Shown here in pieces: positions 1 through 8,022 of a DNA stretch of 15,798 nucleotides. Within the stretch, counting starts at the first letter, position 1; every line of letters begins with the position of its first letter. The notes below the pieces were generated by a model. The model saw nothing but the letters and a program-made list of their open reading frames with translations. It was not told the DNA's origin and did not search any database. This DNA is from Candidatus Thorarchaeota archaeon. GTDB taxonomy: Archaea; Asgardarchaeota; Thorarchaeia; Thorarchaeales; Thorarchaeaceae. Location: assembly GCA_004524595.1 (NCBI GenBank), contig SDOA01000101.1, forward strand, positions 1-15,798. The letters are read 5' to 3'. A program made the position numbers and the translations under genes.

Positions 1-2
1 TC

Positions 3-731
3 AATCGACCTACAAAGTATAATGCTTTGAACACCTTCGTAATTACAACTCTGCGTGAGTTCTTCAAAAAAGCAGAGAATGATACAGCAGTAAGGACAGT
101 AATCCTTACCGGAACAGGAGAGAAAGCATTTGCAGCAGGTGCAGACATCTCAGAATTTCAAGGTAAGAATTCAAAGACTGTGCGATCATTGGCTGCAAAT
201 GGACAAGAGCTATGCAAATACATAGAATCTATGGCTAAACCTGTTATTGCAGCTATCAATGGATTTGCACTTGGTGGTGGGTGCGAGATTGCAATGGCAT
301 GTGATATTAGATATGCCTCTGCCAATGCAAAATTTGGTCAACCAGAAATCAACCTTGGAATCATACCGGGTTTCGGAGGAACTGTACGTTTACCGAGATT
401 GATAGGTCTTGGATTGGCAAAGGAACTTGTCTATTCCGGAGACCAGATTACTGCTGAAGACGCACTTAGGATTGGTCTTGTGAACAAAGTCTTTTCATCA
501 GTCGGAGAACTTATGGATGGAGCGATGGCTATGGCAAGGAAGTTGACAACCAAACCAGGTGTTGCAGTCGCATTAGCAAAACAGTCATTAAATAATGCAT
601 GGGAGATGCCATTAAAGAAGAATCTTGATTTTGAAGTAGATGTCTTCTGTAGAACTTTCGATACTGAGGATATGGTCGAAGGTGTTGATGCATTTTTAAC
701 CAAACGTGATGCGAAATTCAAGCATAAGTAA
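3..731 (+). CDS. Enoyl-CoA hydratase/isomerase (crotonase family), 5' partial
   Basis: Crotonase-fold enzyme acting on acyl-CoA thioesters in the cytoplasm, most likely hydrating 2-enoyl-CoA in fatty-acid or butyrate-type metabolism. The reading frame is open to the left edge: from base 3 it reads NRPTKYNAL, the conserved N-terminal LNRP...NAL motif of the family. The TTG at 27 is therefore an internal Leu codon and roughly 15-20 residues lie outside the window. Visible hallmarks are AAGADI (CoA/oxyanion region), the GGGCE oxyanion-hole and first catalytic Glu (E87 counting from base 27), and FGQPE with the second catalytic Glu (E107), followed by LGIIPGFGGT. Both hydratase glutamates being present favours a true hydratase over isomerase or decarboxylase relatives. 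The substrate chain length cannot be read from the sequence. The gene converges on the hydrolase that follows, with a shared terminator. Confidence 0.93.
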   Translation, partial: NRPTKYNALNTFVITTLREFFKKAENDTAVRTVILTGTGEKAFAAGADISEFQGKNSKTVRSLAANGQELCKYIESMAKPVIAAINGFALGGGCEIAMACDIRYASANAKFGQPEINLGIIPGFGGTVRLPRLIGLGLAKELVYSGDQITAEDALRIGLVNKVFSSVGELMDGAMAMARKLTTKPGVAVALAKQSLNNAWEMPLKKNLDFEVDVFCRTFDTEDMVEGVDAFLTKRDAKFKHK

Positions 732-738
732 ATTAATC

Positions 739-768
739 AGCGGAGTTTTTTGCTCCGCTACCTTTTTT
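739..768. terminator. Hairpin terminator between convergent genes
   Basis: A perfect 7-bp inverted repeat AGCGGAG / CTCCGCT (739-745 and 753-759) flanks a 7-base loop made of six T and one G, and is followed by a T-run at 763-768. It lies 7 bases past the stop of the crotonase gene. The stop codon of the opposite-strand hydrolase (758-760) overlaps the right arm. A hairpin followed by T residues fits termination of the plus-strand transcript. On the minus strand the loop supplies A residues instead, so that direction is less certain. Confidence 0.7.
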
Positions 769-1693
769 GTATTACGAGTCTATCATCCTCTCTAGATATT
801 ACTCCATTCTTTTCTAATAACTCGATGTGTTTTTCAATCATGAAGATCTCAAATGCATAGTAAACATCCATGGGGATTCGTGGATAGATTGTTGGCATTT
901 TTGCTAGTTCCTCGATTGAATCAATACCATTTGAGATATTTCTCATGATTCTACTCTCTCTCTCGTCAAAGACTCCTCTGAATTTTCTTAACCTATCATC
1001 AAGTCCTTCAGTTATTGGATTGATGAGATGACTGCTTATACCCATCTTTGGCTGTATCTCAATCACTTTTTCAACAGAAGTCTTGAAATCCTCAATATCA
1101 CTCACTCTATTTCCATACCACGGACCAAATCTTGTAAGATCAATATCTACGAGGAATAAGGTATCTAAGTCATTGATCCCAAAGCAGGTATGGTCAATAG
1201 TATGTCCTGGAAGATGTAATGGAATCAGGATATTATCTCCGCAATCTATCTCTCTGTCAGTTCTAAAGGTTCCAGTCACATGATAGTCAACATTGACATG
1301 TTTGAATCTAGAATCAAGAAGCATTCTCCAATTATCATAATATTTGTTTTCTGCAATCCCGTAATAATCAACAAGACCTTCAAATGTCTTGACACCCTCT
1401 ATGGCCAAGGGGTGACAAATTAATTCGCAATCAGTGTTTTTTTGAATATGTGCGGCATGTCCTTTGTGATCTATGTGGAAATGGGTTAAAATGATCCTGT
1501 CAAGATCTTCAAGTGAACGACCTAAATCTTTGAGAGTGCCTTCGATATTAGCCATACTAGATCCTGCATCGACAAGTGTCTGTATTTCATCATCGATAAA
1601 CAGTACATTAGCTTCAGGAAATCTAGCTCTATTTTCACCTCTGATAAGATGGACCTGCGGCATGATTTCGATATGAGCTGGATAATCTGACAT
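758..1693 (-). CDS. MBL-fold metallo-hydrolase
   Basis: Metallo-beta-lactamase superfamily hydrolase of 311 residues, probably cytoplasmic because no signal peptide is seen. The full set of metal ligands is recognisable: THFHIDH (H71, H73, D75, H76), LPGHT (H164), the Asp motif LVDID (D183 or D185) and SSH (H222). This predicts a binuclear Zn or Fe site. After residue ~240 a helical segment ending in HIELLEKNGVISRE resembles the C-terminal winged-helix-like tail of LACTB2-type family members. The substrate cannot be assigned; thioesters, lactones, phosphodiesters or nucleic acids are all handled in this superfamily. It starts with ATG at 1693-1691. The upstream minus-strand sequence is AT-rich, fitting a promoter in the divergent space before the kinase gene. 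A crotonase neighbour would suit a thioesterase, but that is only inference. Confidence 0.88.
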   Translation of the reverse strand: MSDYPAHIEIMPQVHLIRGENRARFPEANVLFIDDEIQTLVDAGSSMANIEGTLKDLGRSLEDLDRIILTHFHIDHKGHAAHIQKNTDCELICHPLAIEGVKTFEGLVDYYGIAENKYYDNWRMLLDSRFKHVNVDYHVTGTFRTDREIDCGDNILIPLHLPGHTIDHTCFGINDLDTLFLVDIDLTRFGPWYGNRVSDIEDFKTSVEKVIEIQPKMGISSHLINPITEGLDDRLRKFRGVFDERESRIMRNISNGIDSIEELAKMPTIYPRIPMDVYYAFEIFMIEKHIELLEKNGVISREDDRLVIQKR

Positions 1694-1795
1694 TGGTTTT
1701 TTTTATGAAATATTACAAATAACTCTCTCTGTCACACAATCTATATTGGGGTATGTTCATGGTATAATAAGTGAATTCTGGAAAAGGTGAGAGAA
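1694..1795. promoter_or_regulatory. Divergent promoter region, hydrolase / FGGY kinase
   Basis: This 102-base space separates two divergent starts and should hold both promoters. For the kinase, candidate elements are CTATATT (1741-1747), which would place an archaeal start of transcription about 25 bases on and leave room for the Shine-Dalgarno GGTGAGAG (1786-1793), and TATAATAA (1763-1770), which would give a nearly leaderless mRNA in an archaeon. For the hydrolase, the AT-rich block 1694-1722 is the only candidate. The assignment rests on position and base composition only. Confidence 0.4.
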
Positions 1796-3253
1796 TTGAG
1801 CCAGCGTCAATTTGCAGTCTTTGATATTGGAACTACTGGGACCAGGTCTGTCATTGTTGATGAAGAAGGTCGTGAATTAAGTAAAGCATATGAGGAATAT
1901 CCTAGCAAACCTATTGAGTTATTACCTCATGAACAGCTCGCTGACACTTTTTGGCGTACCTCCGCAAATACAATGCAACGAGCAATTGCTGGATGCAAAT
2001 ATGGCTCAGAGTCTATTGTTGGAGTTGTTGTCACAACCACCAGAGATAGTCTGACACCAATAGACAAAGACGGAACATCTCTTGCTCCTACTGTGACCTG
2101 GGTGGATAGTAGATCAAGCGCTAAGAGTAAAGAAATGGCTGAAGATATCGGCCCCCGAAAAAGTGTTAACAAGCTGATGTGGTTTATTGAGAATCGGTTT
2201 GATCTCTTCCAAAAGGTCCACAAATGGGTATTGCTGGATGCCTTCATTAATAATAAACTGTGCAATGTTCTTGCAAGTTCACCTGCTGATGCTAGATTTG
2301 GACCTATTGATCATGAAACACTGAAATGGTCTGATGAATTATGCGAATCAACTGGAATTCCTATTGACAAACTCACTGACATAATAGACTCCGGAACAAC
2401 AATCGGAGAGATTAGTTCTGAGGCGGCGAAGGCCACATCATTACGAAAAGGAACACCTGTTATCATGGGAAGTGGTGATCAGCAATGTTCTGCTTTGGGG
2501 ATGGGTGTCATAGAAACAGGAAAGGTGAAGGCTACAACTGGAACTGGCACATTTGTCATCACACATCTTGATGAATTCATGGAGAATCCCTTTGTTATGT
2601 TCTGTAATCCCTCAGCAATTCCCGGGAAGTGGATTCTTGAAGGAGTCATACCTGGAACTGGACTGACATACAAATGGTACAGAGACCAATACTGTGAACC
2701 AGAAGTTGCACTCGCTGCCAAAACCGAACAGGATGCCTATCAAATCATTGAGACCTCTGCAGCATCAGTTCCAGCTGGTAGTGATGGACTTATCATGTTT
2801 CCCTTCATGGCCTATAAACTTGGCATAATCTATCATCTCGGATTTGGGCACACCAAAGCCCATGTGGCAAGATCTATTCTTGAAGCTAATGGCTATGGTA
2901 TCAAGATGTATCTCGAGATGATGGAAGGGATGTTGGATATTGAGTTTGACGAGCTACGCATAGATGGTGGGGGTTCAAACTCTCCTCTATGGAGGCAAAT
3001 TCAAGCGGATTGTGCTGAAAAGACCGTAGTCCTTCCACGAGTCCGAGACTCGACAGTAATTGGAGCTGCTATATTAGGAACTGTTGGAACTGGAGTATAT
3101 GGTAGTTATAGAGAAGCAGTCGATAACATGTTTCATATTGAGGAACGTCGTGAACCGATACCAGAAAATGTTCAAGTCTATAGGAAGCAGTATCAAATCT
3201 TCAATAAATTACTTAATTCTGAGATGGGAAATATCTTAGAGGCTACAAGCTAA
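1796..3253 (+). CDS. Divergent FGGY-family carbohydrate kinase, glycerol-kinase-like
   Basis: Predicted ATP-dependent sugar/polyol kinase (FGGY family, ribonuclease-H-like fold). Glycerol is the most plausible substrate given the glpABC genes nearby. I chose TTG at 1796 because GGTGAGAG sits 5 bases upstream; an in-frame GTG at 1787 would add three residues and is used for numbering here. Seen: the phosphate-1 loop DIGTTGTRS (14-22), TRD (85-87; E. coli GlpK has RE), W105, the FGGY signature-like NKLMWFIEN (128-136), the catalytic-base motif GSGDQQ (D231), TGTGTF (F256) and the adenosine motif IDGGGSNS. Thus most glycerol-contact positions are kept. Two segments are missing relative to E. coli GlpK: about 13 residues between W105 and the signature, which removes the Tyr135 region, and about 8 residues covering the P-W-D-x-x-A-R-G loop before LGFGH. 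A different polyol or a weakened kinase is possible. Confidence 0.85.
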   Translation: MSQRQFAVFDIGTTGTRSVIVDEEGRELSKAYEEYPSKPIELLPHEQLADTFWRTSANTMQRAIAGCKYGSESIVGVVVTTTRDSLTPIDKDGTSLAPTVTWVDSRSSAKSKEMAEDIGPRKSVNKLMWFIENRFDLFQKVHKWVLLDAFINNKLCNVLASSPADARFGPIDHETLKWSDELCESTGIPIDKLTDIIDSGTTIGEISSEAAKATSLRKGTPVIMGSGDQQCSALGMGVIETGKVKATTGTGTFVITHLDEFMENPFVMFCNPSAIPGKWILEGVIPGTGLTYKWYRDQYCEPEVALAAKTEQDAYQIIETSAASVPAGSDGLIMFPFMAYKLGIIYHLGFGHTKAHVARSILEANGYGIKMYLEMMEGMLDIEFDELRIDGGGSNSPLWRQIQADCAEKTVVLPRVRDSTVIGAAILGTVGTGVYGSYREAVDNMFHIEERREPIPENVQVYRKQYQIFNKLLNSEMGNILEATS

Positions 3254-3313
3254 GTTGAATGACACATCCTTAACCGTTTGGCTAAAAATGTGCAATTACA
3301 AAACTGGACTCAT

Positions 3314-3562
3314 CTACTCCTCTCTCTCTTCGCTATCCTCCCATATGCGGCCAAAAAACACGAGAGCCACAACAAGTTCCGAGCCTATCGCATTCTTAGC
3401 TAAGAATTCAATGGATTCACTGACTGTTTCTTCATATTCCCATGCTTGTCTAGCTAGGTCTATTAGACCCTCAAATCGGTCATCTGGAATATCGAGAGCT
3501 TGCGTTAGTTTTTCAACATCATGACCAATGACTCGTAGAGTACCAAGTTCATATTCTGGCAT
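3314..3562 (-). CDS. Small hypothetical acidic helical protein
   Basis: Predicted protein of 82 residues that I do not recognise. I prefer ATG at 3562-3560 because GTGAGGT (3577-3571) lies 8 bases upstream as a good ribosome-binding site; an in-frame GTG at 3577 would add five residues. It has a natural amphipathic helical pattern (IPDDRFEGLIDLARQAWEYE, then SESIEFLAKNAIGSE), a short hydrophobic stretch LVVALVFFG that is too short and isolated for a confident membrane span, and an acidic tail WEDSEEREE. The frame is favoured over the overlapping plus-strand frame (3255-3524), which is Ser-rich and lacks a ribosome-binding site. It lies on the opposite strand between the kinase and glpA, divergent from glpA. 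A small partner or regulator role is possible but nothing in the sequence shows it. No Cys pair, zinc ribbon or helix-turn-helix was seen. Confidence 0.65.
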   Translation of the reverse strand: MPEYELGTLRVIGHDVEKLTQALDIPDDRFEGLIDLARQAWEYEETVSESIEFLAKNAIGSELVVALVFFGRIWEDSEEREE

Positions 3563-3744
3563 TCGATTATACCTCACTGCCGACTGCTGAACTGCTCCTT
3601 TTAATTTATCTACGTCATAATCTAACTATAGACACTAAATGAACAACAATCGAAACCCTTGTATTGTGCATAGATTCTTCAACCATAGCGATAAGAACTC
3701 CAACTTACAACAAATATCTAAATCATATACTGAGGATTTCAATC
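3563..3744. promoter_or_regulatory. Divergent intergenic region with glpA operon promoter
   Basis: This space of 182 bases separates the small minus-strand gene from glpA and is the only gap before the five-gene operon. On the minus strand, GATAAATTAAAA (3610-3599) is a good archaeal TATA-like box about 40 bases before the chosen start. On the plus strand AT-rich candidates are CTATAG (3625-3630) and AAATATCTAAAT (3712-3723). The glpA ribosome-binding site TGAGGAT (3731-3737) is clear, with 7 bases to the ATG. No inverted repeat long enough to call an operator was seen. Confidence 0.4.
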
Positions 3745-5409
3745 ATGACTGAATCCAAATTCGATGTCGTTATTATTGGTGGAGGAAGCACAGGAACTGC
3801 AGTTGCTAGAGATTGTGCTATACGCGGTCTTAGTACACTGCTCTTGGAGCGTGATGACATTGCTTCAGCTACTGTTGGTACATGTGCCGGTATGATATCT
3901 TCAGGACTCAAATACCGAGATGAGCCTGAAATTATGGCTATGTGTTCTAAGGAGGTTGTCATCTTTAACCGAATTGCGCGTCATATCATAATGAAGAATT
4001 CAATAGTTGCTCCTCTATTAGATTTGAGTGATGCTGCTAGTGATAGTTCGTATATGGATTCATACTCTGAACATGTTGATGAGCGAGATGTTCCTGCAAT
4101 GATGTTTCTAACTCCTGATGCAACTCTTGAGATAGAACCAATGATTCACCCTGATATCATCGCGAGTGTGTATTATGAGGAATATTTCATTGATCCATTC
4201 CGTTTGTGTTACCTTCAAGCATTAGATGCAATTCGACATGGGGCTGCTGTTCGTACCTATTGTGAAGTGATTGGTTTTGAAAAGAACACTGAAGGTGAGA
4301 TTGAGAGTGTTACCTTCTATAATAGAATCTCTGGAGCTACTGAAAAAGTTGGAGCAAAAATTGTGATAAATGCCTCTGGCCCCTGGGCTCATAGGATTGC
4401 CAAGATCTCAGATGATAATCTCGAATTGCGATTGAACAAAGGTGCTCATGTGATATTTGACAGAAGGATAGTGAACATAGGGATAACAGTCAAGGCTGTT
4501 GATGGTAGATGGATCTATCTCTTTCCCCATGAAAATACTACACTTCTAGGAACTACAGCTCTTGATACATGGGAAGACCCTGATACTCTTGTTGCATCTT
4601 ATGATGAAATAGAATATCTCTTACAGAGTATTGAAACAGTCATTCCTTCAATTCGTGATGCACGAATAATCCGAACTATGAGTGGTGTTCGTCCTCTAGT
4701 TCCTGAATACAAGAAACCAGAAGGCAAGGTTACACGCGGATACCAGATTGTCGACCATGGTACAAAAGGTGGAACAAAGGGTCTCATCAGTTTCACGGGA
4801 GGAAAATTGGTAATGTGCAGACATATGGCTGAGGCCGTCACTGATCTTGTCTGCCAGAAGCTTGGAAAAGATATATCCTGCAAAACCCATGAGTCACCGC
4901 TTCCCGGGAATGAGGATGATATCGATATTATTCTCCTCTCCAAAGAATACAACATCTCTCTCCATGCATTAGAAAGGATGCGTGCAAGACGTGGAACTGA
5001 GATGATAAAGGTCTTAGAACTTACAAAAGATCATCCTGAATGGAAGACCACTATTTGCACTTGTGAACCCATTATTGAGGCTGAACTCAGATACGCTATT
5101 CGAGAAGAATTTCCCCAAACATTGAACGATTTGCGTCGGCGATTACGGCTTGGTACTGGACCATGTCAAGGAACGTTCTGTACTTACAAAGCTGCTGCTA
5201 TACTTTCTGAAGAATTAGATCTTAGTGGTGACGACTTTCTAGTTGACATCTTCGATTTTCGTTCTGAGCGTTGGAAAGGTATTCGACCATCTATGAGAGG
5301 AGAACAGCTTGCTCAAGAAGAGTTGGCGCAAGGTATCTATGCGTGTGTTGGAAATTTAGATCAATCGGATGTAGATTATGATCCGAAACCATGGGAGGAG
5401 GGTTTCTAA
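3745..5409 (+). CDS. glpA: Anaerobic glycerol-3-phosphate dehydrogenase subunit A
   Basis: FAD-dependent catalytic subunit that oxidises sn-glycerol-3-phosphate to dihydroxyacetone phosphate, passing electrons to GlpB/GlpC. I start it at ATG 3745 (554 residues) because TGAGGAT precedes it and the Rossmann motif VVIIGGGSTGT (8-18) follows almost at once; the frame is open 81 bases further upstream without family resemblance. The order matches E. coli GlpA (542 residues): FAD-binding DAO fold, VDPFR-like IDPFRLCYLQ (149-158), INASGPW (208-214), MSGVRPLVP (312-320), FTGGKL (350-355), then a C-terminal BFD-type [2Fe-2S] domain with C438-x-C440 and C474-x4-C479, and the terminal ERWKGIRP. All four cluster cysteines are present, so this is the anaerobic GlpA type rather than aerobic GlpD. 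It is first in a tight operon; the following gene starts at the base after its stop. Confidence 0.95.
   Translation: MTESKFDVVIIGGGSTGTAVARDCAIRGLSTLLLERDDIASATVGTCAGMISSGLKYRDEPEIMAMCSKEVVIFNRIARHIIMKNSIVAPLLDLSDAASDSSYMDSYSEHVDERDVPAMMFLTPDATLEIEPMIHPDIIASVYYEEYFIDPFRLCYLQALDAIRHGAAVRTYCEVIGFEKNTEGEIESVTFYNRISGATEKVGAKIVINASGPWAHRIAKISDDNLELRLNKGAHVIFDRRIVNIGITVKAVDGRWIYLFPHENTTLLGTTALDTWEDPDTLVASYDEIEYLLQSIETVIPSIRDARIIRTMSGVRPLVPEYKKPEGKVTRGYQIVDHGTKGGTKGLISFTGGKLVMCRHMAEAVTDLVCQKLGKDISCKTHESPLPGNEDDIDIILLSKEYNISLHALERMRARRGTEMIKVLELTKDHPEWKTTICTCEPIIEAELRYAIREEFPQTLNDLRRRLRLGTGPCQGTFCTYKAAAILSEELDLSGDDFLVDIFDFRSERWKGIRPSMRGEQLAQEELAQGIYACVGNLDQSDVDYDPKPWEEGF
5394..5402 (+). promoter_or_regulatory. 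Shine-Dalgarno fixing the TTG start of glpB
   Basis: GGAGGAGGG lies inside the last codons of glpA, ending 7 bases before the TTG at 5410. It supports a non-ATG start for glpB directly after the glpA stop codon and implies translational coupling between the two genes. Confidence 0.7.
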
Positions 5410-6783
5410 TTGGATATACAATCAGATCTGGTCGTTATTGGTGGAGGTTTATCTGGTCTTGTTGCAGGTACTGTAGCAGCGCAAGCTGGCTTGGAGACAC
5501 TCCTACTTAGAAAAGGACAGAGCGCTACTGCATATTCATCAGGTGCAATTGATGTTATAGGCTATCTACCTGAAGCTGTAGAGCCTTTCTCTTCTCCTCC
5601 TGAAGGGCTAGCTGCGATAGCTGGGCTATATCCGCTTCATCCATACAGCATTGTTGGATATGATGAAAGCGTCACTTCAGAAAATGTGACAGATACTATT
5701 CTGGAGAAGACTCGTCTGGCAATTGATTGGCTGAAGACGCATCTTGAACCTTCTATCTCACCTCTAGTTGGCGATTTCAATGTAAATACCTATCCAATTA
5801 CTGTCTTTGGAACAAAAAAACCAACTTGTCTGATTCAGAAGACAATGGATCATCAAGACCTAGAGCTTCGTGATGATAGTGTGTTATTATTTGTTGGATT
5901 CTCAGGATATCCTGACTTCAATCCTGCAGCAGCAGCCAAAACTTATCTTGAGGATAGACTTGCTCTAGAGGGGCCACCTCGAAAGGTAGGACACTGTTTC
6001 ATAAATATTGCACCTTTTGGCAAATCATACAACCTCTCTTCAATAGAGATTGCCAAGCATCTCGATCATGAAGGATCGATTGACAGACTTGCTGCACTTC
6101 TGAAAGAACAAGTAGATCAGGTAGGCGCAACCCATGTTGCATTTCCACCAATTTTGGGAATCCGTAAGGCTGTGCAAAATATTGCACGACTGCAGGAATA
6201 TACAGGGGCTACTATCTTCGAGCTACTGGGAATACCTCCATCAATCCCTGGGCAGCGGCTACAACGATCAATGGAAGAGACCTTCACCACTGCTGGAGGA
6301 AAACTTCTCATTGGATTTGAAGCAACATCTTGCATAAAAAAAGAAAACCAAATACAAGTTATTGTTGCCAAGACTCAACGTCGTCAAGTGAAAATTGAAG
6401 CAAAGGCATTCATTCTTTCAACAGGGAAGTTCATTGGAGGAGGCATTACTGGTGACGAAACGGGTTTTCGTGAGAATATATTCAATTTGATGACTGTAAC
6501 ACGTGACTATCATACAGCTAGAGACCTTATTCCCTCGAGATTCACCAACCGTCTAGCAATCAGTCCATCAGGTCAACCTGTTCAGTACTGTGGTCTGAGT
6601 GTTGACCCTCGATTCAGGCCAATTAATGAGGATGGCATTGAATGGGCAGAAAATCTCTTTGCGGCTGGTGCAATCTTAGCTGGCTATAATTACTCCGTTG
6701 AAAAAAGTGGATTGGGTGTGGCCATCACTACTGGTTATTATGCTGCTCAGAATGCTATTGCTCTTGTCAAGGAGGCTGTTTAG
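5410..6783 (+). CDS. glpB: Anaerobic glycerol-3-phosphate dehydrogenase subunit B
   Basis: Flavoprotein subunit of the GlpABC complex, thought in the family to relay electrons from GlpA to GlpC. The 457-residue product aligns in order with E. coli GlpB (419 residues): N-terminal dinucleotide-binding VIGGGLSGL (9-17), RKGQSA then YSSGAIDVIGYLP (42-54), a central PPILG-like segment, PGQRLQ (E. coli LGIRLQ), LSTGKFIGGG, and the C-terminal NLFAAGAILAGYN with GLGVAITTGYYAA. The TTG start directly after the glpA stop is supported by a strong ribosome-binding site, and the frame has no earlier start that would not lie deep in glpA. Its length is slightly above the bacterial norm. No transmembrane segment is seen. 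Assignment is firm because it sits between glpA and glpC in the canonical order. Confidence 0.93.
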   Translation: MDIQSDLVVIGGGLSGLVAGTVAAQAGLETLLLRKGQSATAYSSGAIDVIGYLPEAVEPFSSPPEGLAAIAGLYPLHPYSIVGYDESVTSENVTDTILEKTRLAIDWLKTHLEPSISPLVGDFNVNTYPITVFGTKKPTCLIQKTMDHQDLELRDDSVLLFVGFSGYPDFNPAAAAKTYLEDRLALEGPPRKVGHCFINIAPFGKSYNLSSIEIAKHLDHEGSIDRLAALLKEQVDQVGATHVAFPPILGIRKAVQNIARLQEYTGATIFELLGIPPSIPGQRLQRSMEETFTTAGGKLLIGFEATSCIKKENQIQVIVAKTQRRQVKIEAKAFILSTGKFIGGGITGDETGFRENIFNLMTVTRDYHTARDLIPSRFTNRLAISPSGQPVQYCGLSVDPRFRPINEDGIEWAENLFAAGAILAGYNYSVEKSGLGVAITTGYYAAQNAIALVKEAV

Positions 6784-8022
6784 ATGAACGAAGATGAAGC
6801 TTTTGAATACGTTAAGAGCACTCTAAAGAAAGAGATGATAACTCCAAACCAATTGGAAGATCTTGAGATTGTCAAATCAATAGGTTCCTGCATAAACTGT
6901 GGCCTTTGCATAAATCATTGTCCAGTAGTAGCCTCTGTTGGACTTGACAGATTTAGTGGTCCCAGAAGTATCGCTGTTGAGCTCTCTCGTTCACCCCCCG
7001 AGTATTGGTCAACTGCTGACAAAATCTATCTCTGCACAGGATGTGGAACATGTCGTGAAGTATGTCCAAAGAATGTCAATATTCCTGAGATTGTCAATAT
7101 TGTTCGAGCTCGGATTTTTGAACATCGTCCAGATTTAGTTCCCAAAGGTCTTATGCTCGTTAAAGAAATCATTAGTGAACACAGTCTTGCATTTGAACCT
7201 TGGGAGGATAAGGAAGAAAAAATCGAAAGCCGTGATATGCGTCTAGAACATCTAGGTCTCTCTTATGTTCCTGATAGAGTCAAAGACAAAGCAGCGGTAT
7301 TGTTCTACCCCGGTTGCCAAGCTGAAGAAAGAGCACAAGAAGTACGTGAGGCAGCAAAAATCATTCTCGACTATTTTGATGTAGATTTTACATTACTTGA
7401 TGATTTTTCATGTTGCAGTCTTCCTTCACATCTGATGGGTGATTTTAAGACTGCTAAAAATCTCGCTAATAAGTTAAAGAAAAAAATCAAAAAAATGGGG
7501 GTAACGAAAATTGTCACCACATGTGCTGGATGCACTTCAAATCTTGCAGATATAAGTGAGAGGGATAAATGGGGCATTCCTGCATTTCACATGTTGGAGT
7601 TTTTGGCTGATGAAATTGGATTTGAGCGCCTTGCAACAGCTTTCAAAGATACTACTCCTAAAGAACAAGTTCATGTATCAGTGCACGACCCCTGCCATCT
7701 GATTAGGCACACCTCTCGTCAAATCATGGACCATGCAATGTCTATACTTGCTCTAATGCCAGGAGTACGCGTCACACCGACTATCGCACATGATTCATGT
7801 TGTGGCGGAGGTGGGATGGTCTCTTATCATTCTGGAGATGTTGCTGATGCTGTTGTAGCTGAGAATCTAATTGCCCTCAACTACACTGGAGCGGAACGAC
7901 TTGTTACACCGTGTCCTCTTTGTACGGCACAGATTGAGAAAAATCTGTTCAAGAGTGGAAGTCCCATTGAAGTAGATGATTTGACTGTATTCATTGCGCA
8001 AAGACTCTCAAAGAGGGAGTGA
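6784..8022 (+). CDS. glpC: Anaerobic glycerol-3-phosphate dehydrogenase subunit C (iron-sulfur, CCG domains)
   Basis: Electron-transfer subunit that takes electrons from GlpAB; in bacteria GlpC is the membrane-associated menaquinone-side subunit. Seen: two [4Fe-4S] ferredoxin motifs, C36-x2-C39-x2-C42-x3-C46-P and C84-x2-C87-x2-C90-x3-C94-P, then two complete CCG (HdrD/GlcF-type) modules: C178, C210-C211, C247-x2-C250 and C304, C339-C340, C377-x2-C380. The 412 residues fit the family. AAGGAGG (6769-6775) sits 8 bases before the ATG, which follows immediately on the glpB stop. A lysine-rich stretch KLKKKIKKMG (230-239) lies in the first CCG module. No hydrophobic span is visible, so membrane attachment, if any, would be peripheral or through a partner. 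An HdrD-like role toward another thiol/disulfide or quinone is an alternative; the context favours GlpC. Confidence 0.92.
   Translation: MNEDEAFEYVKSTLKKEMITPNQLEDLEIVKSIGSCINCGLCINHCPVVASVGLDRFSGPRSIAVELSRSPPEYWSTADKIYLCTGCGTCREVCPKNVNIPEIVNIVRARIFEHRPDLVPKGLMLVKEIISEHSLAFEPWEDKEEKIESRDMRLEHLGLSYVPDRVKDKAAVLFYPGCQAEERAQEVREAAKIILDYFDVDFTLLDDFSCCSLPSHLMGDFKTAKNLANKLKKKIKKMGVTKIVTTCAGCTSNLADISERDKWGIPAFHMLEFLADEIGFERLATAFKDTTPKEQVHVSVHDPCHLIRHTSRQIMDHAMSILALMPGVRVTPTIAHDSCCGGGGMVSYHSGDVADAVVAENLIALNYTGAERLVTPCPLCTAQIEKNLFKSGSPIEVDDLTVFIAQRLSKRE

Noticed and set aside
431..721. Minus-strand frame inside the crotonase gene
   Set aside because: Lies opposite a clearly conserved enzyme and has a biased, low-complexity translation.
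3255..3524. Plus-strand reading frame of 89 codons after the kinase gene
   Set aside because: Ser-rich, no ribosome-binding site, and fully opposite the more protein-like minus-strand gene; treated as a shadow.
3731..3740. CTGAGGATT shared by the leaders of glpA and the aldehyde dehydrogenase gene (12324-12332) as a common operator
   Set aside because: The match is mostly the Shine-Dalgarno sequence itself and does not extend beyond it.
3664..3744. Upstream in-frame extension of GlpA by 27 codons
   Set aside because: No family resemblance before MTESKFDVVIIGGG; ribosome-binding site and Rossmann motif fix the start at 3745.
7471..7500. A-rich run in glpC as a possible frameshift or slippage site
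   Set aside because: The frame stays open and the Fe-S motifs on both sides are in register; it simply encodes a Lys-rich stretch.
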